DNA of 64,000 nucleotides. Origin: Lobosporangium transversale. Taxonomy: Eukaryota > Mortierellomycota > Mortierellomycetes > Mortierellales > Mortierellaceae. Shown piece after piece: positions 23,956 to 35,796 of this stretch. The notes below the pieces were generated by a model. It was not told the DNA's origin. It saw only the letters and a list, made by a program, of their open reading frames with translations, and did not search any database. The translations under genes and the position numbers were made by a program. The stretch covers positions 310,001-374,000 of the forward strand of contig NW_019029004.1 of assembly GCF_002105155.1 (NCBI RefSeq). The letters run 5' to 3'. The first letter of the stretch is position 1. Each line of letters opens with the position of its first letter.

Positions 23956-25771
23956 ATGTCTAAACAATTGAGTAGTAACATTCTTCGCCATGTATTACCT
24001 TTCACAAGGCGTGCCAATAACTTGGCAAAACCTCTCGTCAGCCGCATGAACAAACACCAGCATGCATCACTACAAGTCGATGATTATGTCAAGGTAACTT
24101 TATTAAAGGCTCACAAGAACTCATTAGAAGATGTCTTGCCATTGATCAGCTCAATAGTCTAGTTAAATTATTTTTCAGTATTAACTTTACATTTTATGAC
24201 CAAAACAATAGACTCCTGACCATACCCTCTCGAAGGCATCAACAACAGCAATATCTCCAAGCGACAATAGCATCAGGACTAGCAGCAGCAATTTGGCTGC
24301 AAAAGTTACAAGATTGTCAAATGGAGTCCGTGTGGCTACGGAAGATAGCCAAGGGCACTTTGCATCATTGGGAGTATATGTAGATGCAGGATCTAGATAT
24401 GAGGATGATTCTACACGAGGCGTAAGTCATATCCTCGACCGTTTGGCGTTCAAATCAACCACAAATAGGACTAGCGAGGCTATGATGGCTGATCTAGAGA
24501 CCGCAGGAGGCAATGTGATGTGCTCGAGCTCAAGAGAATCCATCATGTATCAATCTGCGCTATTGCCCCAGGATCTACCTCGAATGCTCGCTATTATGGC
24601 AGACACCATCCGTAATCCGGCTATCAAGGAGGAAGAATTGGAGGAACAGAAGGTTTCAGCAGGGCATGAGATCCACGAGTATTGGTCGAAGCCTGAGATG
24701 ATCTTACCAGAGTTGTTGCACACAGTCGCATATAAGGATAATACGCTTGGCAATCCATTACTGTGTCCTATGGACAGTCTAGAGACAATGACCACGGATA
24801 ACATCAAGGGATATATCAAGACGTGGTATAGGCCTGAGCGGATAGTGGTCTCGGCAGTTGGTGCAGACCATGACAAGGTTGTAGATTTAACCGAAAAATT
24901 ATTTGGAGACATGAAGGCGCCAGCTTTATCAGGGGCAGGGGATCAATCAGCATCACCATTAGTGGAATCATCGAGGACCAAGAGTGGGCTTTTCAAGTCG
25001 TTGTTTGGTGCTAAAACTGAATCTTCAGCAACCATTCACACACCTGACTTTAATGCTCTTAGCCGGCAGGCTGCCAAATATACTGGGGGCACTCTTTTGA
25101 TTGAGGATGAAACTCAGCCTTTCACTCATCTCTTTGTTGGATTTGAAGGCTTGTCAATTCATGATGAAGACATTTACGCTTTGGCTACCTTGCAATTGTT
25201 GATGGGAGGTGGAAGCTCATTCTCAGCTGGTGGACCAGGCAAGGGCATGTACTCACGGCTGTTCAGCAATGTGTTGAACCACTATAACTGGATCGAGTCC
25301 TGCATGTCTTTCAACCATTGCTACTCTGATTCGGGTCTCTTTGGTATTTCTGGATCGTGCTATCCTGGGTATGAAACCATGCTATTGGAGGTTATCGTCC
25401 GAGAACTCGAGCTAACGACACGGACAGGTCGTGGTGGCATTGCACAGGGAGAGCTGGATAGAGCTAAGAATCAGCTTCGGTCGAGTGTATTGATGAATTT
25501 GGAATCCAAGATGGTGCAGTTGGAAGATTTGGGTAGGCAAGTTCAGGTTCATGGATACAAGGTGCCTGTGGAAGAACTGTGTGCCAAAATTGAAAGGGTG
25601 ACCCGCCAAGATATGGTCCGTGTAGCTCGCAGGATCTTTGGAGGTCAGGTTGGACTAACAACGGGTGGTTCAGGCGAGGTTACGATCGTAGCTCAAGGCT
25701 TGACTAAGAGCCTGGAGGGTGCTGAGAAGGTTTTAGAAAAGTATGGTCTTGGTAAATCCGCTAAATGGTGA
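23956..25771 (+). CDS. MAS2: Mitochondrial processing peptidase, alpha subunit
   Basis: Regulatory, substrate-recognising subunit of the matrix processing peptidase that removes presequences from imported proteins. Exons are 23956-24093 and 24212-25771, joined in phase 0, giving 565 residues. The N-terminus MSKQLSSNILRHVLPFTRRA is itself a basic, Ser-rich presequence. The M16 core starts around VTRLSNGVRVATE. The position of the beta-subunit zinc motif HxxEH reads HILDRLAFKSTTNRT, so the metal site is absent, as expected for alpha. The glycine-rich loop GGGSSFSAGGPGKGMYSRL (about residues 377-395), which senses presequences, is the decisive alpha-subunit marker. The gene is divergent from SKI8 and convergent with the Sec2-type gene. 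Confidence 0.95.
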
Positions 25772-26172
25772 TAAAAACAGTGGAAAAACGAAATAAGTCT
25801 TAAAAAAAAGCTTCGTGGAGCAGCTTTTGAACATCTTGTCTTTATGGTGTAAAGAGCACAAAACATATTTTAGATTCAAATGTCATTATCTCTTCCAGCA
25901 GTGGAAAGTCGAAAAAAAAAAAAAAAAAAAAAAAAGTTGGCTAAAATGCGGATATGCCTGAACATACCAATACAGATCGATTTATTACTAGAGCATAGGT
26001 TTATAATTGCCATGATATTGGAGCATTATACTTTACAGGCGGATAGTTAAAAAGCACGCCAATGATTAAGGGAATAGGTGTAATATCAATTGCGTCAAGG
26101 ATTGAGCGATACATGTTTAAAGCATGGGTCATAAAAACAACTAATCCTATTTTTGTTGAAGCAAAAGCTTTT
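25772..26172. other. Shared 3' flank of convergent MAS2 and SEC2-type genes
   Basis: AT-rich spacer with an A run at about 25913-25935. A reverse-strand frame continues across part of it but lacks domain content. No gene is seen. Confidence 0.55.
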
Positions 26173-28305
26173 TCATCCACTGGCAGAGATGTCAATATGG
26201 TTAGTGATCTTGCTATCGCAGTGGTGCCTATGATAGGCGGTATCTGTTTCAATCTTTTCATCAACATCTTTGATCGGCGTAATTTCGCGTAGTGCAGAAA
26301 TGGTGCTTACAGGACTATCGCTGAGCTCACATGCTTCTGCAGAAGCAAGATTGGTTGTGATAATGGCTGTTGAAGTTGGAGCTGTAGCTGACCCGGATGT
26401 GAGGCTTCGTGGAGTTGTAAGACTATTACGACTGTTGTTATTAGTGCTGTCCGATGTACGTGGTGGTAGCGGGTTGGTTGTAGTCGCGGAGGTAACCACA
26501 GCTAGCTGACTCTCACGTAATGTACTCTCGCGCTTTGGTTTGATTTCATCTCCAGTAATGACACCAACGCCGCAACGCGCCAAAAACATGCTCAGCCGGA
26601 TCCTGAGGAAGTCAAGGTAGAGCTTCTCAGGAGTAGTGGTGCTCGATATTATGCGCTTCGAAATCATGCGAAGAACACTGTAGAATGTGCAGACGGATGT
26701 TAACCGTGTTCTACAATAGGGGCAGATAGTCTTCGATTCGCTTGTTGTATCTGTGAGTCGATACTGGTAATAAAGAGGTGTCGTTATGCTAGTGCCACAA
26801 AGAGCACAATTATGGCTAGTATTTGTTGCTCCCGATCCGTTCTGAGTGATCGTGTTAGGGTTAGAGGGGGTTTGTCCCTTGGGGAGAGAATTGGACAAAT
26901 GATTCGAATCCTTGGTATTAGGGCTGATAGGCATTGCTTCGACGACGAGTGTATTTTCTGTCACTGCAGTCATGAGTCGTTTTCGCTGAGTCCATGACAA
27001 TAAGTTTCCTGGGTCGAAACGTAAGGTTGCTTCAACATCCTCAGATGACATTTTTTTCAAAAGGCGACAATTAGATAGAAGCGTACTTATGGGTATCACT
27101 GTATTTGACGCGGAAGAAGATGTATGTGCTGTGGTAGGGGTAGCTTTGCCCATGATATTGAATGAATAGATGGCTGTGAGGCCTATAGAAGTGGAAGGCG
27201 ACGTTGTTGATATTGTAATTTTGCCTTCTGATGACTCCGCTGTGGCTGCGGTGCCGAAAATACTCTCAATGTACGATTTAAATTCAACGAAGGATGGATC
27301 CCAAAGATGGAACCCAAGGCTGGGGATACGATCATCGTTTGAATCGTTGAGTAAATGTGAACCAGGGTGATCCTCATCTGAGAAGTAGCACGAGTCCGTT
27401 TTGGATTTGACACTGGAGGCAGAGCTGCGGTGCTGGCGTGCATCATGTTGTAGAATTTGCTGGACATACTTTCTGGTCCCTACTGCAGTCTCTGCATGCA
27501 TACCGGAGAATGAGCCTGACATGGAGTTGGAAGGTATCCAGCGGCGTGCAACAGCTGCTGTTGACATGTGATGGTGAATGGATGTTGAGGGGGACATGGT
27601 GTGGTGATAGTGCTGTTGCTGTTGCATCTGATGCTGAAGCTGTACAAATGCCAGCTCAATTGCATCCCGCTCATGTTGAACTATATCCTTTTCATCTGAT
27701 AGCTTGCTCATTCTTATCTTCAGCTCTACTAATTGGTCTCTTTCAGACTTGCAAAGATCCAAGACTTCGTCTAATTGTCTCTCTAACGACTCGATCTTTT
27801 TTTCAGCCATATATGTTGCTCGTCGCTCCTCTTTAACCATTCGATTGGCCTCTTCAAAGAGACTCCTACTGAGGTCTTCTAGCTCAGATTCTAGCTTCAT
27901 CTTGGAAGTTTCGATCTGGGATCGCCTCTGGGACTCATAAGCGAGGTTCTCAATAACGGGCTGAACATCCTTCTTTTCAATTAGCTGACCTGAAGATATC
28001 ATGTTTAATAGTTTTTCATAGTGCTTTTCATTTTCTCTGAGCATTTTCAGTTCACTTTGAGCTGCCTGGAGCTCCATTTGTGTGATGTTAAGCTGTTGAT
28101 CAAGGTCCATGCGCCCTTCGGTTGATTCGACCAGTTTATTGACTAGGGAATCATTTTCCGCAGCTAGACTTGAGTTTTGGGCCGTAAGTTTGTCAATCTG
28201 AACTTTGACGGAGGGTATGAGAGGATCATTAGATGGGCTCAGTTGCTGGCTGAGAGTCGATGACAGTTGTACTGCAGCCCCACAACTGTTGCAAACTATT
28301 GACAT
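26173..28305 (-). CDS. SEC2: Sec2-family Rab guanine-nucleotide exchange factor
   Basis: Probable GEF for the Sec4/Rab8 GTPase, promoting exocytic vesicle delivery to growing tips. A single uninterrupted exon encodes 710 residues. Residues about 30-235 form a continuous coiled coil. Inside it LEDLSRSLFEEANRMVKEER (about 141-160) is the Sec2/Rabin8 exchange-domain signature. A Gln/His-rich patch follows, then a central block around FVEFKSYIESIFG. A cysteine pattern CALCG...CPYC (about residues 500-530) precedes a helical segment SVLRMISKRIISS and looks like a conserved zinc-binding region. The N-terminus carries another CNSCG pair (residues 5-9). The C-terminal 130 residues are Ser/Thr/Asn-rich and probably disordered. 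The family call is firm for the N-terminal half; the role of the cysteine regions is inferred. Confidence 0.85.
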   Translation of the reverse strand: MSIVCNSCGAAVQLSSTLSQQLSPSNDPLIPSVKVQIDKLTAQNSSLAAENDSLVNKLVESTEGRMDLDQQLNITQMELQAAQSELKMLRENEKHYEKLLNMISSGQLIEKKDVQPVIENLAYESQRRSQIETSKMKLESELEDLSRSLFEEANRMVKEERRATYMAEKKIESLERQLDEVLDLCKSERDQLVELKIRMSKLSDEKDIVQHERDAIELAFVQLQHQMQQQQHYHHTMSPSTSIHHHMSTAAVARRWIPSNSMSGSFSGMHAETAVGTRKYVQQILQHDARQHRSSASSVKSKTDSCYFSDEDHPGSHLLNDSNDDRIPSLGFHLWDPSFVEFKSYIESIFGTAATAESSEGKITISTTSPSTSIGLTAIYSFNIMGKATPTTAHTSSSASNTVIPISTLLSNCRLLKKMSSEDVEATLRFDPGNLLSWTQRKRLMTAVTENTLVVEAMPISPNTKDSNHLSNSLPKGQTPSNPNTITQNGSGATNTSHNCALCGTSITTPLYYQYRLTDTTSESKTICPYCRTRLTSVCTFYSVLRMISKRIISSTTTPEKLYLDFLRIRLSMFLARCGVGVITGDEIKPKRESTLRESQLAVVTSATTTNPLPPRTSDSTNNNSRNSLTTPRSLTSGSATAPTSTAIITTNLASAEACELSDSPVSTISALREITPIKDVDEKIETDTAYHRHHCDSKITNHIDISASG

Positions 28306-28923
28306 GGTATGAGGAATTTAATTTGACAGGATACGAGAGTAACGGAAGGACAGGAGTAGAGGGTTTATCGATCAAACTTATTTTGGGGGGGTTGATGAAT
28401 TAAGATGGATAAGGGAGCTGTAGTATAACAGGATGTATAAGAGGAGCGCAAGAGTAAATGGAAGAACAATGCAGACATCACAAGGCGACGAGATTAGCAA
28501 TAAGGTGATAAAATTATTGTTTTTTTTTTTTTTTTTTTTTTTTTTTAGGCACAATGAAATGGGCAACGCATAGGTAGTGAGAAAGAAAGAGGAAAAGGAG
28601 AAGAAAGACAGGGTTAGTATATACACTGATACATTCGGGCTCACGGCGAACAAAGTGTGTGGGTATGCGCGTTGTTCATTTTTCATAATTTTCATGTGTT
28701 TGATTAATTGACCATTCCAACCCAAAATAACGAAGAAAAAAATGCGAGCATGCACGAAGATCAGATGGATAGTCAGAAGTATGCAAAGGCATAGGTTATT
28801 GTGATCCGGACGGGACAAAGAAGATTGTTTACTGAACAAGGGAAGAGGATACTTTTGTTTTTTAGTGCGGGAACGTTGCTCAATGTAATAAAGAAAGTAA
28901 CTGTGATGAATAGCAGGCATTGG

Positions 28924-28953
28924 CCAAGCCAAGCCAAACCAAGCCAAGCCAAG
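28924..28953. repeat. CCAAG pentanucleotide repeat
   Basis: Six tandem units, one of them CCAAA, upstream of the SEC2-type gene. CCAAG/CTTGG repeats could bind a regulator, but nothing in the sequence shows that. Confidence 0.7.
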
Positions 28954-29271
28954 GGATCAAACAAGAATGATGAAGAAAAAGGGGAGCGGACCAAAATAGA
29001 AGGCAAATTAGATCTGACAAATAAAGTAACCAAACAGTTCAAATGACGACTATCAGCACAACCGTCGAATTAGCAAACTGCTTCCGAGATGTAAGAGGAA
29101 TAAAGAATAAGACAACGATCAAGACAAGAAAAAGAATTGATATATAAGAGAGAAAGGGACAAAGAGTGCGTGTGAAAGTGGGATAAAAAAAAAAAAAAAA
29201 AGGAAAAGGAGAAGAGTACTTACCTAGTGTGTGTAAAAATGCGAGGGAAGCTGGTAATTGCGCGAGAGGGA

Positions 29272-29340
29272 GAATGATTAATGAAAATGAAAATGATTAA
29301 TGAAAATGAAAATGAAAATGAAGAAATGGAAATGAATGAG
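29272..29340. repeat. GAAAAT/GATTAAT degenerate microsatellite
   Basis: Tandem six-base units of the form GAAAAT interleaved with GATTAAT, decaying to the right into GAAATGGAAATGAATGAG. It lies upstream of the SEC2-type gene. No function inferred. Confidence 0.7.
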
Positions 29341-30420
29341 TAAAAGTGATAGGTCAAGAAGAAGAAAAAGGCAACGAGAAGTTTTATGGGACCTCAGAGC
29401 GAGAGGGGAGAAATAAGCTCGAGGGCAAAGTGATGAGGCGATGATGACGGAGCAGGTTATTTATTTTTAATTTACTCTCGAACCAAAATTTATGTTGAAC
29501 CAGCACCGGTATATTCTTATCATTATTATAAATCACAGACCATGGCCACATTGACTGCTCTTATTTTAATGCATTAATGAACAATGGCCTGTAGCAAAAC
29601 TCAATGCAAATGATTTGGGGCGCCCTGCAAAACTTTGTTTTGGATAAAATTGATTGCATTAAGGCACCACACATGTCAAAAGAGATCAGGAAAAGTGCTC
29701 ACTTGCTTCTTTTCACACCGCGATCCATCCCCTCTGTTTATTATAGGATAGTAAATATAAACACTGTGGCTGTTCTTGCCAGTTTACTTGCTACAACAGC
29801 CTGACTTGTGACTCTCATTTGATCACCATTGACAGGTTGACTACAGCATTGTCCCATTGCCCCTGGACTCCTTTGGCTGTTCGTGCCAATAAAACCCGTA
29901 TTCTTTTTTGGTCACGCGTCGAATTTTAAGATGATGAGAACAAGGACATATTCAGATAATCACTTTACGAAGCTACATGTCTCAAAAAAGTAGACAAGGA
30001 ATGAGATAATCTTGCAGCAAGGAGATATTAGAACTCGGAAACTATTGCAACAGTTTTTAATAAAGACATAAAGACCCTAACTCTGTAGGTACCGCTTAAA
30101 AAAGTACCACAAGTTTATTGAGCCACATCTCATACAAGAGATTTGTGCACATCACGCTTCAGGTTAAACATCTCTGGATACACCAGATTGGTTGGCGAGA
30201 AAATATCAATGGGGAATATTAGGAAATGCATGTGGTACAAAACATCTCGGCCAAGTTCATGATGCTGCAATGGATCCAATCACCTGACCACGACTGCTCC
30301 AAATGTAGTGCTTGCTGTAGAACAAAAGCGTGAATGCATTCCCTTACGCGCGCGTCTATTCTTGCATGCAATTTTCTTTGCAATTCTAATCTTTTTCGAG
30401 CTTCCAAACATATTGTAACA

Positions 30421-33400
30421 ATGAACATTGTTTTTACTGCCCGCAAATCCAGTTCAGTCTTTCAAGCGATTAAAGGCAATTTCACGGGGCCAGCTGATCT
30501 AAATCTTATTCTTGGGTACGTAAACAGGAATCTCGCACAAAGGAAGCGCTTATTTTTTTATTGCTCAAAATGAAAAAGGATGGCTGGCCCTCCCTAACCT
30601 ATCCTCTGATCTTTCTACGCCGGTTTTGGTTCCATATCCTCTTCATAAAAATGAATATCACTGCTTGAAACAAATAAATAACCAAACTATGCAGTAAGGG
30701 GACTCGGATCGAAGTCTATCTTATTGGGCGCGATGGCCTTAAACTGGTCAAGGGATTTGGCATTTATGGAGAAATTGCCTGTCTTGAGCCCTTTCGGCCT
30801 CCGGTAAGCAGTGCGGAGGAAAATCTCCTGCTTCACGGAGGCTTTTCCGTCCTGAATGGACTGGGATAAAGTGGTTTACAAAAATTCAATATGCTAATTT
30901 TATTCCTATTTGGCACGTCGCTTTTGTTGGTTTTGCGGATGTCATCAGGGCCATACTACAGACATGTTGCTAGTGACGACAACACACTATGATATGCTGA
31001 CGCTATCACTGCGGCTCACATCTGCAGATGGATCAGCTGATGCTTTAGCTAATAGTGCTTCGCAGTTCAGCATTATTTCAGATACGCTTACAGACCTTCG
31101 AGATCGACATAATCGACCCTCGGATGCAGGCCAGATACTTATTATTGACCCCTCGTCATTGGTCATTTGCTGTCATCTCTACCAAGGATTGCTAAAATGT
31201 ATCACTGTCAATCCCAATGCTCCAATTCCTACGGGATCAGGCGGACAAAGTATGCCGCAGCCTGGTCGATCTGCACCTTCGCATAACTCAAGGTCTTCTA
31301 GAATGGGAGATAAGACGTTTGTAGAGCAGTTCAACCTCCCAATCGAAGAAGTGACCATCATGTCTATGGTATTTTTACATGGCTGTTTGCGGCCTACACT
31401 TGTAGTCCTTTACCAGGATAAGAAAGAAATCCGACACGTAAAAACATATGAGCTTGACATAAAATCCAAAGAGAAATCAGAGACTGGCTGGAGCCAGAGT
31501 GGTCTGACTGGAGCACATACTTGCATTGCGGTGCCATCGCCTATTGGTAAAGATACTCTCTCAATTTACAATATATGACGAAGGGATTCAGAAAGTTCTA
31601 ATGCATTCATTATCTTAAACATATAGGTGGTTTTCTTGTCGTGGGAGAATACTCCATCTCTTATTTCAATCCTGCGCAGCGCACTTCGCCTCGCTCTATC
31701 ACAATTAATCCTACTATTATGCAATGCTACAACCGTGTGGATGATCAGGGGAACCGCTATTTGTTAGGGGACATTAAGGGGCAGCTTTATATCTTGGTGC
31801 TAGTTTTGGGCGACGTGCCAGGCCCCTCAACGTCCTCGTCTTCCGCACAACCAATTCAGGCATTTCAAGTCGAAGATCTCAAACTTGAAGTACTCGGAAC
31901 GACCTCGATTCCCGAGGCAATCGTATACCTTGACAATGATCATGCTTTCATTGGATCGCATCTTGGGGATTCGCAATTGGTCCTTCTACATACCGAAGCT
32001 GATCAGAACGGTGAATACCTAGAAGTGATGGAGACATTTACAAACATTGCGCCAGTCTCTGACTTTGAGGTAGTAGATTTAGAGGGTCAGGGGCAAGGCC
32101 AGATTGTCGCATGCTCTGGTGGATTCAAGGATGGCTCACTTAGGATTGTACGAAATGGAGTCGGGATAAATGACCGTGCTGTGCTAGAGCTCCCTGGCAT
32201 AAAAGGCCTTTGGTCACTGAAACAGACTCTTGATTCGGCAACAGAGGATACATTGGTTATGAGTTTCTTGAATTCAACGCGTGTCGTTCGCGTGACATCA
32301 GATGCAGAAATGGTTCAGGAAGAGATAGAAGGGCTCTTGAACGACTCACAAACCTTGTTAAGTGGCAACGTCCAGGCCAACTTGATCCTACAAGTGACGC
32401 CACGGTCAGTTCGCTTAATTGCGCCTCCTCAACATATTCAAGCAGGGTTAATCGCTGAGTGGAAGCCTCCGAGTGGTCAGCTCATTTCTGTAGCATCCAT
32501 GAATCCAATGCAATGTGTGGTGGCTGTTGCCGGTCAGACACTTGTGTATTTGGATATTGGCTCTGAAGAGATTCGTGAAGTTGGGTACGGGGAGTGCTCT
32601 TTGAGCTTTCTTATTTCATATTTTGAGTTAAAGCGTGATCTGCAAGGACATGACGGATATCTTTAACACTAATTTCTTTGTCGATGATGTATGATTTAGG
32701 CGCACCACATTCGAAAACGAGATTGCTTGTATTGATATTACTCCAATCGATGTTGGTAAAAACAACGCATCGCAAGTATGTGCTGTCGGGCTGTGGACGA
32801 ATGTCCAGGTTCTCTTGGTTCGTCTGCCTACAATGGAGACCCTTGCCAGCCATAGCCTACAGGGCGATATCTTACCCCGATCCCTATTATTATCTAGATT
32901 TGAAGGTGTTCCATATCTGTTGGTAGGTCTCGGTAAGTATTTGGAATAGACGTATGGATGAGTGATGCAGCTACATTTTACTTACACTCATCAACGATAG
33001 AAAGATGTCTGACAGTCTACTAACTTTTTTGATTACTTTGATATTGTAGGCGATGGTCAACTGCTGACGTTCATGCTCGATGCGACGTTGGCGACATTCC
33101 CCACTCCAAAGCGCATTTCGCTTGGAACACAGCCCATCATGCTCCGCCAGATCTCATCAAGCAATGAAGGAGGACCTGGCGAATCTGAAACTAAAACCAA
33201 TCATGTTTTTGCCTGTAGCGACCGTCCTACTGTGATTTACAGCTCAAATCGCAAGCTTCTGCTCTCGAATGTGAATCTAAAGCAAGTAGCCACAGTTGCG
33301 TCATTCAATTGTGAAGCTTTCCCTAATGCCTTGGCAATCGTTGGCTCGGATGAGGAAGGTGTTCTCAGGATCGGAAGTATCGATGAATTCCAGGAACTCC

Positions 33401-34937
33401 ATGTACAAACATTCCCAATCCACGAGAGTCCTCGTAGAATCGCCCATCTGGCATCAAAAAAATGCTTCGGTGTGCTGACCATTAAAGTTGTGAGCGAGGA
33501 GCCGGAAGCAATGGGTAGCACCAAGATGGTGAGCTGTGATGAGGTAGAAGTTGGGTTTGTGCGGCTTTATGATGACCAAACTTTTGAACGTAAGCTGTAT
33601 TGAAATGATGAGTAGTAAAGCGAGGCATAACGCGACTATTTTCAGAAGCTTTTTAAGTACAGCTCGAGTCGCATGAAATACTGATGTACTTTTTCAATAT
33701 TTATTTTCATCACAAGTCCTCCATACCTATGAACTTCAGAAGGAAGAGGCGCCACAATGTATTTCAGCTGTGACATTTGCAGGCGATACAGCCAGCTATA
33801 TTGCAGTTGGAACTGCAGACTCTGTATCCGAAGGTATTCCTACTAAGGGTCGTATCTTGATCTTGGAAGTCACTGAATCTAATCAGCTGAAATTGATTAC
33901 AGAGCTGGAAGTCAAGGGTGGCGTTATGTCGATCAAAGGGTTCCAGGGCAAGCTGCTTTGCGGTGTAAACGAGCAGCTTCGTCTTTATTCTTGGACACCC
34001 TCTGATAAACTGACTTCGACAGCAGAATCCAACTTGGCATTGGAATGTTCTCGTCGCGGGTTCATTTTGATTCTCTCTCTGGCGATTCATGGTGAATTCA
34101 TTGTGGCTATGGATTTGATCCGGAGTATGACGCTCCTTCGATACACGGAAAAAAAGATTGAAGAGATTGCAAGAGATGCCTGTATGGATATGTTGACATC
34201 CTTGGAGGCCATTGACGACGAGACTTTCATCGCGGCTGATAATGCCTCGAGTATATTTACACTGGTCAAGAACACAGAAACGACGAGTGAAGATGAAGCT
34301 AAGCGGCTACAGTGGTCAGGAGGATGGCACTTAGGCGACCAAATCAATAGGTTCAAACACGGTAAGTCTGTGATATGTTCGCTATGAAATAGGGTTGGAA
34401 TTATTAATGCGTAAACGAGTGCATTAAACGAACCCGTAACCCCTATGTGTAATCAGGATCATTGGTCATGACTAGCCAGGAGGGTGATGCACCAGCAGTT
34501 CCTAAGCTTTTATTTGCGACTGTTAGTGGTGCGATCGGTGTTGTGGCATCACTTACACCAGAGAAGTATGAACTACTTCATCAATTGGAGATCAATATGG
34601 CTAGAGTTATTAAAGGCGTTGGCGGTCTCGATCATGCTGCGTAAGTCTTTTTTTTTTTTTTTTTTTTTTTTTTTTGGTAAATGGTCCAAATTATGATTTT
34701 GACCAACGCAATGACTCTTATAATTCCTTTGTTGACAATAGCTGGAGGCAATTTCGAAGCGATACGAGGACTTTACCATCTACAAACTTCGTAGATGGCG
34801 ACTTGATCGAATTATTTCTAGATTTGAGTCAAGATGAGATCAATGACGTCCTTACAGGAACAGAGGCGAGTGGACCAGTTAATGCCTCTGTGGAAGAGGT
34901 CACCAAGCTTGTCGAAGAGCTCTCGCGCCTTCATTAA
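30421..34937 (+). CDS. DDB1: DNA damage-binding protein 1 (CUL4 ubiquitin-ligase adaptor)
   Basis: Three-propeller adaptor that links CUL4 to substrate receptors in nucleotide excision repair, replication control and chromatin turnover. Exons are 30421-30515, 30695-30803, 30949-31546, 31627-32584, 32700-32932, 33050-33589, 33717-34361, 34457-34640 and 34742-34937, giving 1,185 residues (human 1,140). Family landmarks are FTGPADLNLILGKGTRIEVY at the start, then IYGEIACLEPFRPP, RHVKTYEL, YLLGDIKGQLYIL, FIGSHLGDSQLV, GSLRIVRNGVGI and LPGIKGLW. The CPSF-A-like C-terminal part has KGRILILEV, DLIRSMTLL, EEIARD and WHLGDQINRFKHGSLV. It is DDB1 rather than the paralogues RSE1 or CFT1, because its segments match DDB1 throughout. 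Intron 8 carries T28 immediately after the donor. The stop lies only 136 bases from that of the convergent acetyltransferase. Confidence 0.95.
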
Positions 34938-35073
34938 TCAGTAGCAGCCTCATCAGTATAGAAAGTTTGTCCCATTGTCAACTATTGATGAATATAATAT
35001 ACAAGAACGAATGAAGCAATAAAATGGACGTTGTATTTTATATTTATATTCTCTATCTGACTGTCTGTGTCAT

Positions 35074-35796
35074 CTAAGAGGTGGCGTAGTAACGAAACGC
35101 ACCCGTGTCTCTGATTTTGAAACCTAAGGATTCATATAAGGCTCTAGCTTGGACTCGATCGGGCTTACTAGTCAGATCAACTATTTTGCAATGCCGCGCA
35201 AATACAGCCTCATCTAGAGCACGTTTCATGAGACCCCGACCTACGCCTTTCCCACGACAGATGTCAGAAACGACAAGATCCTCGATATGCGCGCGATTAT
35301 TCATCAATAATTTTAGCGTTACCAACGTCAGACATCCCACGATTTTTGTGATCTTGAACGAAACCTTGGGCGACCCTGATGTTTTTTCGAAAGCTGTAGT
35401 TGTAGGCATAGTGGTAACATTGCTATTAGTTGTTATTTCCTCTTGGAGTGTTATTTGATCAGCATTTATTTCCGGTTGGCGCAAGGTTATTGTCTCCAAG
35501 GTTTCTGTTGCAAGAAGCAATGTAAATGTATCCTCGTTGGTGAGACATGCTTCGATCCTGTCAATATCAGGCCCTGCCGTGCAGGAGGTAGAGAGCTGTG
35601 GAAAGAGTTCAGAGAGCGCCTTGACGACCAAAGTTTTGTCGAGGGGCAGATAAAGCCCACGAGGTGAGGCTCCGTTTCTGGTGCAGACGAGTCGCCAAAT
35701 AATAATGGAAGTAGATGTATCATTGTGGAGAGGTGATAGAGAGAGCTCAGTACCATCAATATATTGAGGGTCAACGACAAAGAATGTGGTAGCCAT
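35074..35796 (-). CDS. GNAT-family N-acetyltransferase
   Basis: Acetyl-CoA-dependent acyltransferase, substrate unknown. A single exon encodes 240 residues. The GNAT fold is clear in the second half: VGCLTLVTLKLLMNNRAHIE (core strands), EDLVVSDICRGKGVGRGLM with the RGKGVG acetyl-CoA pyrophosphate loop, then the final helix/strand SKPDRVQARALYESLGFK. The first half (about 120 residues) is unusually long, with a Thr-rich insertion (TTNSNVTTMPTTTAFEKTSG), and is not a known partner domain that I recognise. The pattern around the final helix is typical of eukaryotic small-substrate GNATs such as polyamine or glucosamine-phosphate acetyltransferases, but I cannot choose among them. It converges with DDB1 and diverges from the lipase gene. 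Confidence 0.8.
   Translation of the reverse strand: MATTFFVVDPQYIDGTELSLSPLHNDTSTSIIIWRLVCTRNGASPRGLYLPLDKTLVVKALSELFPQLSTSCTAGPDIDRIEACLTNEDTFTLLLATETLETITLRQPEINADQITLQEEITTNSNVTTMPTTTAFEKTSGSPKVSFKITKIVGCLTLVTLKLLMNNRAHIEDLVVSDICRGKGVGRGLMKRALDEAVFARHCKIVDLTSKPDRVQARALYESLGFKIRDTGAFRYYATS

Larger units (their letters stand above)
28306..30420. other. Intergenic region between the SEC2-type gene and DDB1
   Basis: A 2.1-kb space between two 5' ends with no supported gene. It holds homopolymers (T26 at about 28521-28546 and A17 at about 29186-29202), a CCAAG repeat, a GAAAAT repeat block and A/G-rich promoter-like sequence. A 189-codon reverse-strand frame at 28378-28947 contains a homopolymer-derived Lys run and hydrophobic low complexity, and is not accepted. 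Confidence 0.5.

Noticed and set aside
28378-28947. 189-codon reverse-strand frame with hydrophobic segments
   Set aside because: The frame is held open by a T26 run giving poly-Lys and by low-complexity sequence; it sits in the SEC2-type upstream region with no family match.
29272-29340. Possible CRISPR-like or satellite array
   Set aside because: Units are only 6-7 bases and degenerate, with no spacer pattern; it is a simple microsatellite.
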